Positions 1-6,467 of a stretch of DNA of 64,000 nt are shown here, in pieces. The notes below the pieces were generated by a model. It saw only the letters and a list, made by a program, of their open reading frames with translations. It did not search any database and was not told the origin of the DNA. Origin of the DNA: Flavobacterium gilvum (GTDB taxonomy: Bacteria; Bacteroidota; Bacteroidia; Flavobacteriales; Flavobacteriaceae); the NCBI RefSeq assembly GCF_001761465.1, contig NZ_CP017479.1, forward strand, positions 558,001-622,000, given 5' to 3'. Position numbers and translations under genes: made by a program. The first letter of the stretch is position 1. Every line of letters begins with the position of its first letter.

Positions 1-330
1 TTTAACGCTATAAATAGATTGAGAGTTAAATACAACAACAACTTAATTAAATTGAAGGATTTATACAACTTGGATATTGTTGAGATTAGTAGTCATACAG
101 GACGTTATAGTTGGACTAATATATTACTGAACATAGAGGGCGTTAATTTATTGGATATATCTCGTTCATTAACACATAAAAACATAGGAACTACCGAAAG
201 TTATATTGAAAGAAACCACGGATTAGATAGAATGAAAAATATTGGTGATTTAGTTTCTAACAAGGTTTATAAAGATAACAACGAAAACCACTACTCCGGA
301 GAAGACAAACCAGACAATCTACCATTTTAA
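1..330 (+). CDS. Tyrosine recombinase, C-terminal part (cut by window edge)
   Basis: The frame is open to the first base, so only the last ~109 residues are present. They resemble the catalytic C-terminus of XerC/D-type recombinases: an HTGRYS segment fits the HxxR box, LTHKNIG fits the second His region, and the Tyr in TTESYIE is a plausible nucleophile about nine residues later. These enzymes cut and rejoin DNA through a 3'-phosphotyrosine and commonly integrate mobile elements. The gene sits at the edge of an accessory block with a serine recombinase and plasmid-like genes, which fits an element integrase. Its N-terminus, and hence its subfamily, is not visible. Confidence 0.8.
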   Translation, partial: FNAINRLRVKYNNNLIKLKDLYNLDIVEISSHTGRYSWTNILLNIEGVNLLDISRSLTHKNIGTTESYIERNHGLDRMKNIGDLVSNKVYKDNNENHYSGEDKPDNLPF

Positions 331-335
331 TATAG

Positions 336-359
336 AAAACCTCATCACGATGAGGTTTT
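336..359. terminator. Bidirectional hairpin terminator
   Basis: Arms 336-346 and 349-359 pair perfectly around a two-base centre, AC. A-rich and T-rich ends suit intrinsic termination in both directions. It lies just after the recombinase stop and before the convergent serine recombinase gene. Confidence 0.7.
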
Positions 360-386
360 AAGTGTTAAGTATATAAGTTCAACTTA

Positions 387-434
387 ATTAAATCATATTA
401 AACTTAATCACGATTAAGTTTAATATGATTTAAT
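387..434. repeat. Perfect 23-bp inverted repeat with AC centre
   Basis: Positions 387-409 and 412-434 are exact reverse complements separated only by AC. The innermost 8 bp, ATCACGAT, are the same as in the hairpin at 336-359. It lies between two convergent recombinase genes. It could be a second terminator, or a recombinase site, since small serine recombinases cut around a central dinucleotide. The sequence alone does not decide. Confidence 0.75.
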
Positions 435-449
435 ACCATTCAATACTAT

Positions 450-1064
450 TTAATCAATTTCAATTCGTTTTAGATAGGATTTAATTTTAGTTAGAGTATT
501 TATGTGAAGTCCAGTAATCTTTGATATTTCAGTGTTTTTATAATTCTTTTTAATTAACTCCACTGCTTTTTTGTTTTTCTCTTTATTTAAGAAAGTTAAA
601 GTGTCTTCATTACTTCCCTTTTTTCTTCCGTTATAAGAACCTTTCATTTTAGCAATTCTAATCCCTTCTCGTTGTCTTTCTTTTATTTGATTTCTTTCCA
701 TTTCACCAACAATTCCAAGAATTGAAATCATCATTTTGGATATTGGATTTTCTTTACCTTGTGGATCAAGTGTTGTTAATCCTTGCGAAATAAAATTGAT
801 TGAAATCTTTCTCTCATTAAAATAAAAGATTGTATTTATTATATCTCTTAAATCTCTACCAAGTCGGTCAATCTGTAATACAGACAGAGTTTTAAGTATT
901 CCATTATCAAGAAGTTTTTTTATTTCTTTTCCACCTTCTCTTTCAAAAAAAGGAATGGCTCCCGAACATTTATCTTCAACAACTAAATTAAACTCATTTT
1001 CAGTTATTCGTTGTCTATCTGTTTTTTGATCTATTGAAGAAACACGAGCGTATAATACTTTCAT
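450..1064 (-). CDS. Small serine recombinase (resolvase/invertase family)
   Basis: This is a 204-aa protein with the resolvase/invertase layout. The N-terminal catalytic domain begins with YARVSS, giving Arg7 and the likely nucleophile Ser9, and LQIDRLGRD supplies Asp66, Arg67 and Arg70. The long helix region (EMERNQIKERQREGI) follows, and a short C-terminal helix-turn-helix (TEISKITGLHINTLTKI) should bind DNA. Length matches the family. Such enzymes resolve cointegrates or invert DNA using a 5'-phosphoserine intermediate. The perfect inverted repeat at 387-434, just past its stop, is a possible but unproven target. Confidence 0.93.
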   Translation of the reverse strand: MKVLYARVSSIDQKTDRQRITENEFNLVVEDKCSGAIPFFEREGGKEIKKLLDNGILKTLSVLQIDRLGRDLRDIINTIFYFNERKISINFISQGLTTLDPQGKENPISKMMISILGIVGEMERNQIKERQREGIRIAKMKGSYNGRKKGSNEDTLTFLNKEKNKKAVELIKKNYKNTEISKITGLHINTLTKIKSYLKRIEID

Positions 1065-1239
1065 AATTCATAATTTTAGGATAGTCCTATTGACATCCTA
1101 AAATTATGGGCAATAATCCATATTAAGGAGGAAATTAGATGTTTTTTTATAGAATTACATTCACAAAAAAACCTCTACTCTAAAAATAAGAATTGTAAAA
1201 ATCAATCTACACGGAAAGAGTTTTTCTTTATTATTCAAT

Positions 1240-1274
1240 CCTGTGCGGCCCCCCGTCAATTCCTTTGAGTTTCA
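1240..1274 (-). other. 35-bp fragment resembling 16S rRNA (907R primer region)
   Basis: Read on the minus strand this stretch contains AAACTCAAAGGAATTGACGG, the universally conserved 16S rRNA segment near E. coli position 910, followed by GGGG and CCGCACA. I count about 33 of 35 matches to the usual Bacteroidota 16S sequence. The flanks are not 16S-like. It lies in the gene-free stretch 1065-1329. It may be a relic, a recombination scar or an assembly or library artefact. Confidence 0.7.
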
Positions 1275-1289
1275 GGAGAGCGAGGACCG

Positions 1290-1316
1290 TCAGATGAAAA
1301 GAGTTTTTTCATTTGA
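1290..1316 (-). terminator. Weak hairpin after the outer-membrane protein gene
   Basis: Arms 1290-1300 and 1306-1316 pair with one G-T pair, 14 bases past the stop of the leftward gene at 1330. AT-rich and only moderately convincing. Confidence 0.4.
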
Positions 1317-1329
1317 TCTTTTCTGCATT

Positions 1330-1893
1330 TTAAAATCTATATCCAATGCGTAAATGTAAATTCAATATTGTGTTACTTTCATTTTCTAAATAACCTGCTT
1401 GTTTCGCAAAAATATATTGGTATCCAATTCCAATTCCAGTTTCGTAATTAAAGTGTTTTCCAATATTACGTCTAATTCCCCAAGTTGGAATAATTGATAT
1501 GTCACTAATAATATTTACATTATCATAATTTGAAATAACAAACCAATCAGGATGATAACTTGTTTTAAGCGAAATGAAATTTCCGCTATTTCCGTCAACT
1601 CTCTTTGATTTATTTTCTCTTTTATTTAAGTTGTAATACCAACGTGGCTCGGCAGTAATTACAGGTGTCATTGAAAATCCTGTTTTATCATAAAAATCTC
1701 CTCCCCAAATTCCACTATCTAATCCAAGTTCACTTCTTAAAGCAATTTGATTTGTTAATTTTGTTTCATTATGAACCCAAAGACCTAAAAGTCCTGTTTG
1801 TATTCCAAATGTAGATTTTTCAACACTTGCATTTTGTGACTTCACAGTAATAGTTAGACCACATAAAGCTATGGCTAATAAAAAATTCTTCAT
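1330..1893 (-). CDS. Predicted outer-membrane beta-barrel protein, unknown function
   Basis: This 187-aa protein starts with a signal peptide (MKNFLLAIALCGLTITVKSQ) of the Bacteroidota type that ends in Q. The mature part alternates polar and hydrophobic residues, is rich in Tyr, Trp and Gly, and ends in HLRIGYRF with a C-terminal Phe, as is common for outer-membrane barrels. The segment YETGIGIGYQYIF is a typical strand-turn-strand. I do not recognise a specific family. It lies inside the accessory block next to the serine recombinase, so it may be cargo. Confidence 0.7.
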   Translation of the reverse strand: MKNFLLAIALCGLTITVKSQNASVEKSTFGIQTGLLGLWVHNETKLTNQIALRSELGLDSGIWGGDFYDKTGFSMTPVITAEPRWYYNLNKRENKSKRVDGNSGNFISLKTSYHPDWFVISNYDNVNIISDISIIPTWGIRRNIGKHFNYETGIGIGYQYIFAKQAGYLENESNTILNLHLRIGYRF

Positions 1894-1955
1894 TTATTTT
1901 CGTTTTTTGATTTCGTTTTTGTTTGGCCAAAATGACGCACAACTTGTATATAAGC

Positions 1956-2011
1956 GAAACAAACCTTCTTATTACACCCATTTTTTAGAATGATTGGCGA
2001 AGGTTTGTTTC
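1956..2011 (-). terminator. Perfect 13-bp hairpin with 30-nt loop
   Basis: GAAACAAACCTTC at 1956-1968 is the exact reverse complement of 1999-2011. It follows the leftward gene ending at 2032 and could act as its terminator. The long loop is unusual for an intrinsic terminator. Confidence 0.5.
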
Positions 2012-2031
2012 TGTTTTTTTAACTAAATAAT

Positions 2032-2241
2032 TTATTTCAACAAACCAAGTCCATTCAATAAAGCATCCAATTCTTTTTCAGTAGCGGCAACTTTTTGTTT
2101 TTTTACTTTTTCATTAAAAGTCTTTACAACTTCTCTTGCTTCTTTACTTAAATAAACACTATTAGGTAATCCACTTTTAGTTAACGGAACCACTTTACCA
2201 CCAATTGTTGTAGTCCCAAATTTGTGTATTTTTTCAGCCAT
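2032..2241 (-). CDS. Small basic protein, unknown function
   Basis: This is a 69-aa ORF with an ATG start. The middle (SVYLSKEAREVVKTFNEKVKKQK) is predicted helical and Lys-rich, preceded by a Gly/Thr-rich stretch (FGTTTIGGKVVPLTKSG) and followed by a leucine-rich tail. There is no signal peptide or membrane segment. I do not recognise a family. It shares strand and neighbourhood with the plasmid-like genes upstream and has its own hairpin downstream, so it is probably real accessory cargo, possibly a small DNA-binding or maintenance protein. Confidence 0.5.
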   Translation of the reverse strand: MAEKIHKFGTTTIGGKVVPLTKSGLPNSVYLSKEAREVVKTFNEKVKKQKVAATEKELDALLNGLGLLK

Positions 2242-2364
2242 TTTAATTTGTTTTAATGATTAATAATTGATTGAATTCAAATATAATATCTTTTGATGTA
2301 AATTAATATCTTTTAATGTGATTTAGTGTAAATTATTTACAATAATTTTTTGGCACTAATTGGT

Positions 2365-2862
2365 CTATTTCGTTAAACAATAATGATAATTTGTTTTATC
2401 AATAATGTTCTTTTGCTTTATCAAATACCCATCACCGGATTTATAGTAGTTTTTTACATCAATATCAGCACCAATAAACGCCTTGTATAAAATGCTTTTT
2501 AACACTTCTTCTTTCATCTCTGTCGCGAGTATTATATGAGAATGTATATCTATATTTTTTATATTCTCAAAGTTTCCACGGGATACTATCTCTGGGTATT
2601 CCAAGATAAAAAGATAAGAGTTAGACTTATTGAAGTAAATATTTTTATGAATTTTATTAAATAATGTAGTCAAAGCAAATCTAAATTGCCCTGTTGTTTT
2701 ATATTTTGTATCTGTTATTGTAATAAAATACAAATAGGTATTATCATAGTTTTTTAATCGTTGGATTTTATTTTGAATGTCATCAGCGATGACTTGCTGT
2801 CTCTCTTTTTCTGTTGTAAATAACACTATTTCATTAATAATTTTTAGATATAGTTCAACCAA
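2365..2862 (-). CDS. Candidate HUH-type replication/mobilisation protein (compact)
   Basis: This 165-aa ORF is not clearly assignable, but its order of motifs resembles single-tyrosine HUH Rep proteins. An early strand, YFITITD, fits motif 1. IDIHSHIIL places two His one residue apart on a strand, like motif 2. A C-terminal NYHYCLTK offers Tyr followed four residues later by Lys, like motif 3. Such proteins nick DNA at origins. The middle residue between the His is Ser, which is atypical. The start is TTG at 2862, the only option before an in-frame stop three codons upstream. Direct repeats lie at and upstream of the start, as at many plasmid origins. Function is an inference. Confidence 0.5.
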   Translation of the reverse strand: MVELYLKIINEIVLFTTEKERQQVIADDIQNKIQRLKNYDNTYLYFITITDTKYKTTGQFRFALTTLFNKIHKNIYFNKSNSYLFILEYPEIVSRGNFENIKNIDIHSHIILATEMKEEVLKSILYKAFIGADIDVKNYYKSGDGYLIKQKNIIDKTNYHYCLTK

Positions 2863-2888
2863 GGCAAACTATAAAAGTTCAACCAAGG
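2853..2888. repeat. Two direct repeats GTTCAACCAAGG at the Rep-like gene start
   Basis: The 12-mer occurs at 2853-2864 and 2877-2888, start to start 24 bp. The first copy covers the TTG start of the Rep-like gene. It could be an iteron pair or a regulator site. Confidence 0.6.
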
Positions 2889-2913
2889 GCATTCTATTGC
2901 ATTTTTATTCTTT

Positions 2914-2980
2914 CATTTTTAATCAGAGAATGAAATAACTCATTTGTTTTTCCATTTTTAATCCGAGTATGGTATAACTC
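2914..2980. repeat. Two 28-bp imperfect direct repeats (iteron-like)
   Basis: Copies at 2914-2941 and 2953-2980 share 24 of 28 bases, start to start 39 bp. They lie between the coiled-coil gene and the Rep-like gene, where a plasmid origin would place iterons. Confidence 0.6.
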
Positions 2981-2997
2981 TTTATAATTTATATTCT

Positions 2998-3252
2998 CTA
3001 TTTTTTACCTTTCAAATTCTCTATCTCTATTTGTAATTTCAGTATGGAAATCTCTTTTGTTATTATCTGCTTCTTAATTGGGTCCGTTTGTTTTGTCAAA
3101 TCCGAGTGGAGTTTAATAATCCTATCATCATATTTTTTTATTTTATCATAACTAATACCTTCTATGATTTTATCAAATGTCTCGCCATCTTTTCTAATAC
3201 TATCATAGGTAATAGTTGGGGTATTGTTGAAGTTTATAAATCTCTTTATCAT
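2998..3252 (-). CDS. Small coiled-coil protein in plasmid-like operon
   Basis: This is an 84-aa charged protein. The second half (KKYDDRIIKLHSDLTKQ, then ITKEISILKLQIEIENLK) has heptad-like spacing and should form a coiled coil. The N-terminus contains FNNTPTITYDSIRKDGETF. No family is recognised. Its ATG overlaps the stop of the upstream ribbon-helix-helix gene by one base (TAATG), so the two are almost certainly co-translated. The pairing suggests a partition, copy-control or toxin-antitoxin-like unit, but no toxin fold is visible. Confidence 0.6.
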   Translation of the reverse strand: MIKRFINFNNTPTITYDSIRKDGETFDKIIEGISYDKIKKYDDRIIKLHSDLTKQTDPIKKQIITKEISILKLQIEIENLKGKK

Positions 3253-3413
3253 TATGCCATTTCCTTTTTTTCTAATAAGAACTTCTCACATAATTCAATA
3301 AGGAAATCATTGTATGATAGTTTTTTTCGTCCGACACAAATTGCTTCACTTAATAGGTTCTTTGTTGTTTTACTTACATTTATTGTTGCTCGTTTCTCTT
3401 GTTCTGTTTTCAT
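3252..3413 (-). CDS. Ribbon-helix-helix (CopG/Arc-like) DNA-binding protein, 53 aa
   Basis: A short ORF starts at ATG 3413 and ends in TAA overlapping the next start codon. The product has the ribbon-helix-helix pattern: a basic strand (KRATINVSKTT), helix A (KNLLSEAICVG), a turn, and helix B (SYNDFLIELCEKFL). RHH proteins dimerise and bind palindromes, usually repressing their own operon in plasmids and toxin-antitoxin systems. A perfect palindrome at 3432-3456, 18 bases upstream of the start, is the expected operator. It is the first gene of a two-gene operon. Confidence 0.75.
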   Translation of the reverse strand: MKTEQEKRATINVSKTTKNLLSEAICVGRKKLSYNDFLIELCEKFLLEKKEMA

Positions 3414-3431
3414 CTTTATATTTCATTTTTT

Positions 3432-3456
3432 ATAAAGTATATATTATATACTTTAT
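3432..3456. promoter_or_regulatory. 25-bp perfect palindrome, predicted RHH operator
   Basis: Arms 3432-3443 (ATAAAGTATATA) and 3445-3456 are exact reverse complements around one base. It sits directly upstream of the RHH gene, where binding would block its promoter. Confidence 0.65.
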
Positions 3457-3503
3457 GCTCCCTTATGATTTTTTGAAAAAAAAATTAGATGTGATTATGT
3501 GGA

Positions 3504-3552
3504 GTATTAGGCAATATTGTAATTATTTGTAGGGGCAAATAATTACTAATAC
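3504..3552. promoter_or_regulatory. Nested dyad upstream of the RHH operon
   Basis: An 11-bp dyad (3519-3529 with 3536-3546, loop TAGGGG) is flanked by a second weaker dyad, GTATTAG at 3504-3510 and CTAATAC at 3546-3552. It may be a second operator, a structured origin element or a hairpin at the element boundary. Confidence 0.45.
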
Positions 3553-3610
3553 ATACAATTAAAAAGAAACAGGAGAGAATGTTTCACAAGATGATTTTAT
3601 ACAATAAAAA

Positions 3611-3634
3611 AAGACGAGTATCGCTACTCGTCTT
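3611..3634. terminator. Hairpin terminator with 10-bp stem
   Basis: AAGACGAGTA at 3611-3620 pairs exactly with 3625-3634 around TCGC, with A and T runs outside. It separates the accessory block from the chromosomal-looking genes. I see nothing further in 3635-3824 beyond AT-rich sequence. Confidence 0.75.
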
Positions 3635-3824
3635 ATTATTTGGTAAATCATTAATAAACATATTTGAAAAATCACATATAAATTAAAATGATTGAGTGTT
3701 TTTTGCTGTTTTTCTTTTGATTAAAACAACACACTTTTCAACACACTTTTTATTTTTTTAAACTTAACTCACTAATTTATAATTAGTTGTAAATATGCCT
3801 TTTTTTATATGATTGAAAAAAATA

Positions 3825-4175
3825 TTAATATCTTCCTCTGTCACCACCACGGCTATCTCCACCACGGTTGTTTCCGTAACCTCCGCGAGAATCACCTCCA
3901 CGGTTGTTATTAAAACTTCTTCTTTCACCTTCTGGTTTCGGCTCAGATTTGTTTACAACAATTGCACGCCCTTGAACAGTAGCTCCGTTCAATTCGTCAA
4001 TTGCTTTTTGAGCTTCAGCGTCATTCGGCATTTCAACAAAACCAAAACCTTTACTTCTTCCTGTAAACTTATCAGTAATGATTTTAACTGAATCAACTGC
4101 TCCGTATGCCTCGAAAGACTCTCTTAAATCTGCTTCCTCAATACTGAATGGAAGGCTTCCAACAAAAATATTCAT
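3825..4175 (-). CDS. RNA-binding protein with one RRM and an RGG-like tail
   Basis: Taken from ATG 4175 (116 aa), because the protein then opens with MNIFVGSLPF like its relatives; a longer frame to 4199 is less likely. One RRM fills the first ~80 residues, with RNP2 (IFVGSL) at 3-8 and RNP1 (KGFGFVEM) at 42-49, including the aromatic residues that stack on RNA. The tail is Gly/Arg/Asn-rich with repeated GGDSRGG, resembling eukaryotic RGG boxes. Such single-RRM proteins are common in Bacteroidota and are thought to be RNA chaperones or post-transcriptional regulators. It is a single gene. Confidence 0.92.
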   Translation of the reverse strand: MNIFVGSLPFSIEEADLRESFEAYGAVDSVKIITDKFTGRSKGFGFVEMPNDAEAQKAIDELNGATVQGRAIVVNKSEPKPEGERRSFNNNRGGDSRGGYGNNRGGDSRGGDRGRY

Positions 4176-4567
4176 AAGTACTTTTTTATAATAAGCCACA
4201 AATGTACTCTTATTTTATTCTAAACTACTATTAATTAGATTATTTATGATATAATTTATGATTATTTTTCATTTACCCTTTTAAACAAAACTATATTTCT
4301 GCAATGAAAAAATAACTTTACAGTCATTATTAACTTCAGAATCAACAATAATTATTTTTAGAGCGTTTTAAATTTTTTATTCCAAAAAAAAACAAATAAC
4401 GCATTTCCCCTTATTCAACAGAGTTTTTCACGAGTTTTTCACATCAAAAAGCTACCAAACTGTTAATCAATTAAAATAATAAACTTTTTAGATAGTTTCA
4501 ATAAAAGATGTATCTTTGCACCCTTAATTAATCGAGGTCGAGTACCTCAAAATTTAATCATACGATT
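4176..4567. other. Divergent intergenic region with rpsP promoter
   Basis: This 392-bp AT-rich gap separates the leftward RRM gene from rightward rpsP. Apart from the rpsP promoter near 4511 and a possible cold-responsive leader for the RRM gene (inferred only from its length), I see no gene or strong hairpin. Confidence 0.5.
4511..4518 (+). promoter_or_regulatory. -7 box TATCTTTG for rpsP-rimM
   Basis: TATCTTTG matches the Bacteroidota TAnnTTTG -7 element, about 50 bases before the rpsP start. The -33 element is not clear. Confidence 0.65.
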
Positions 4568-5119
4568 ATGTCAGTAAAAATTAGATTACAAAGACACGGA
4601 AAAAAAGGAAAACCTTTTTACTGGGTTGTAGCTGCAGATGCACGCTCAAAAAGAGATGGTAGATACCTTGAAAAAATTGGTACTTACAATCCAAACACAA
4701 ATCCTGCAACTATCGAGTTGGACTTGGATAGCGCAGTAAAATGGTTGCACAACGGTGCTCAACCTACTGATACAGCTAAAGCTATTCTTTCTTACAAAGG
4801 AGCTTTATTGAAACACCACCTAGATGGAGGTATTCGTAAAGGTGCATTGACTCAAGAACAAGCTGATGCAAAATTAGCTGCTTGGTTAGAAGCTAAAGCT
4901 GGAAAAGTTGACGCCAAAAAAGATGGTTTGTCTAAAGCACAAGCTGATGCTAAAGCTAAAGCATTGAAAGCTGAACAAGAAGTAAACGCAAAACGTATTG
5001 CTGATGCTGCTGCTGCTCAAGCAGAAGCCGAAGCTGCTGCCGCTGCTACAGAAGAAGTTGTTGCTGAAGCTGAAGAAGCTCCTGCAGCAGAAGAAAATAA
5101 CGAAACAACTGAAGCATAA
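4568..5119 (+). CDS. rpsP: 30S ribosomal protein S16 with long C-terminal extension
   Basis: The first ~80 residues match S16 (VKIRLQRHGKKGKPFYWVV, then GRYLEKIGTYNP and a W-LHNGAQPTDTAK segment). S16 is usually 80-90 residues; here the protein is 183 aa. The extra ~90 residues are Ala/Glu/Lys-rich, predicted helical, and end in an acidic run (AEEAPAAEENNETTEA). Extended S16 tails are known in Bacteroidota, and their role on the ribosome is not established. rimM follows after 14 bases, the usual S16-RimM pairing for 30S assembly. Confidence 0.97.
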   Translation: MSVKIRLQRHGKKGKPFYWVVAADARSKRDGRYLEKIGTYNPNTNPATIELDLDSAVKWLHNGAQPTDTAKAILSYKGALLKHHLDGGIRKGALTQEQADAKLAAWLEAKAGKVDAKKDGLSKAQADAKAKALKAEQEVNAKRIADAAAAQAEAEAAAAATEEVVAEAEEAPAAEENNETTEA

Positions 5120-5133
5120 TTTAGTCGGCGACA

Positions 5134-5658
5134 ATGCGTAAAGAAGATTGTTTCTATTTGGGCAAAATCGCCAAAAAATTTAGTTTCAAAGGAGAAGTCT
5201 TGGCTTATTTAGACACGGACGAACCTGAGTTATACGAAAACTTGGAATCAGTGTTTGTTGAATGCAACAAACACTTGGTTCCTTTTTTTATTGAAAACAG
5301 TTCTTTACACAAAAATGATTTCCTTAGAATCAGTTTTGAAGACATCAACACCGAAGAAGCTGCCGATGCCTTAATTGGGAACGACTTGTATCTTCCTTTA
5401 AAAATGTTACCCAAACTTTCGGGTAACAAATTTTACTTTCACGAAGTTATCGGCTTCGAAGTAGAAGACAAACGCCTGGGATATGTTGGTGATATCCAAT
5501 CTATTAACGATACTACAGCGCAACCTCTTTTTGAAGTACTTAAAGACGGTACCGAAATCCTAATTCCTATGATTGACCATTTCCTAATTAAAGTTGATAG
5601 GGAAAACAAAAAAATCATCATGGATTTACCAGAAGGCCTTATTGAAATGTACCTTTAA
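5134..5658 (+). CDS. rimM: Ribosome maturation factor RimM
   Basis: This 174-aa protein has the RimM arrangement: an N-terminal beta-barrel (YLGKIAKKFSFKGEVLAYL) and a C-terminal PRC-barrel domain (FYFHEVIGFEVED, then EILIPMIDHFLIKVD and a final DLPEGLIEMY). RimM binds S19 and assists maturation of the 30S head. Its location 14 bases after rpsP indicates co-transcription. Length is typical. An inverted-repeat-bounded insertion begins within a few bases of its stop. Confidence 0.96.
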   Translation: MRKEDCFYLGKIAKKFSFKGEVLAYLDTDEPELYENLESVFVECNKHLVPFFIENSSLHKNDFLRISFEDINTEEAADALIGNDLYLPLKMLPKLSGNKFYFHEVIGFEVEDKRLGYVGDIQSINDTTAQPLFEVLKDGTEILIPMIDHFLIKVDRENKKIIMDLPEGLIEMYL

Positions 5659-5660
5659 AT

Positions 5661-6456
5661 AAAATTCCAATATTTTAAATTCCAAATTCCAATCTCGAAA
5701 AGAGAAATTCAAAAAAAAATTCCAAACTCTAATTAAAGGAGAATTTTAACCAAAAGAAAGAAAAATCCGATTTTTTAATTTAAATTTGAAAAACAAAGAC
5801 CTTTGAAAAATAAATAATCCACTCGTCTCTTTGTAATTTGAATTTTTTAAAATTGAGATTTAATAACTTATGGAAAAGCCATACGATCTAGAAGAAAGAA
5901 CTTTTCTATTCGCTAAACAATGTAGGATCTATATTCAAAAACTTCCAAAAACAATTTCAAATATTGAAGATGGAAAACAATTAGTAAGATCCTCCGGCTC
6001 TGTAGGTGCTAACTACATTGAAGCAAACGAAAAACTAGGAGAAAAAGACTTAAACTTTCGTTTGAAAATAGCGAGAAAAGAAGCAAAAGAATCTAAATAT
6101 TGGCTAAGATTATTACAAGAATTAAATCCAGAGTATAAAGAAAGCTCAGAAGCATTACTATTTGAAATTGAAGAGTTGAGAAAAATACTTTCAGCAATAA
6201 TTACAAAAATAAATTCCAATACTAAAATTCCAAATTCCAAATAAAGGGGAAATACCAATATTTTAAAATTCCAAATCCCAATATAGGTAATAAATTTCGA
6301 CACTTTAATTCAATTTCAAGGTTCAAAATCTATAATTAAGAATTAAGTTTGTATCCTAAAATTTCAGAATTAGTATTCCTCCTTTATTTGGAATGTTAGT
6401 ATTGGAATTTCCCTTTCCAAGATTGGAATTTGGAATTTAAAAATATTGGAATTTTT
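5661..6456. mobile_element. Inverted-repeat-bounded cassette carrying a four-helix-bundle gene
   Basis: The left end (5661-5695) and right end (about 6420-6456) are reverse complements over ~35 bp with one single-base indel; both contain the motif AAATTCCAAATTCCAATCT. A second, less exact inverted pair lies inside (about 6211-6260 with 6370-6416). The only gene is the four-helix-bundle ORF, and the gap separates rimM from trmN6. No transposase is present, so this is a possible non-autonomous cassette. No target-site duplication was found. Confidence 0.5.
5870..6244 (+). CDS. Four-helix-bundle protein (S23/IVP-like family)
   Basis: This 124-aa protein matches the short four-helix-bundle family first seen as ORFs in intervening sequences of 23S rRNA genes. 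Signatures include FAKQCRIYIQKLPKTISN, the central QLVRSSGSVGANYIEAN and RKEAKESKYWLRLL. Family members form ring-shaped oligomers, and their function is not established; in Bacteroidota they are scattered in many genomes. The last ~11 residues (INSNTKIPNSK) are encoded by the AATTCCAA repeat, so the element has supplied the C-terminus. It is alone between rimM and trmN6. Confidence 0.88.
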   Translation: MEKPYDLEERTFLFAKQCRIYIQKLPKTISNIEDGKQLVRSSGSVGANYIEANEKLGEKDLNFRLKIARKEAKESKYWLRLLQELNPEYKESSEALLFEIEELRKILSAIITKINSNTKIPNSK

Positions 6457-6467
6457 ATATTAAAATT

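Noticed and set aside
3088..3435. Rightward frame over the RHH and coiled-coil genes
   Set aside because: It is a shadow of the two leftward coding regions and has hydrophobic low-complexity composition.
1..3634. A complete prophage
   Set aside because: There is no capsid, tail, portal or terminase gene; the recombinases and RHH/Rep-like genes suit a plasmid or small mobile element instead.
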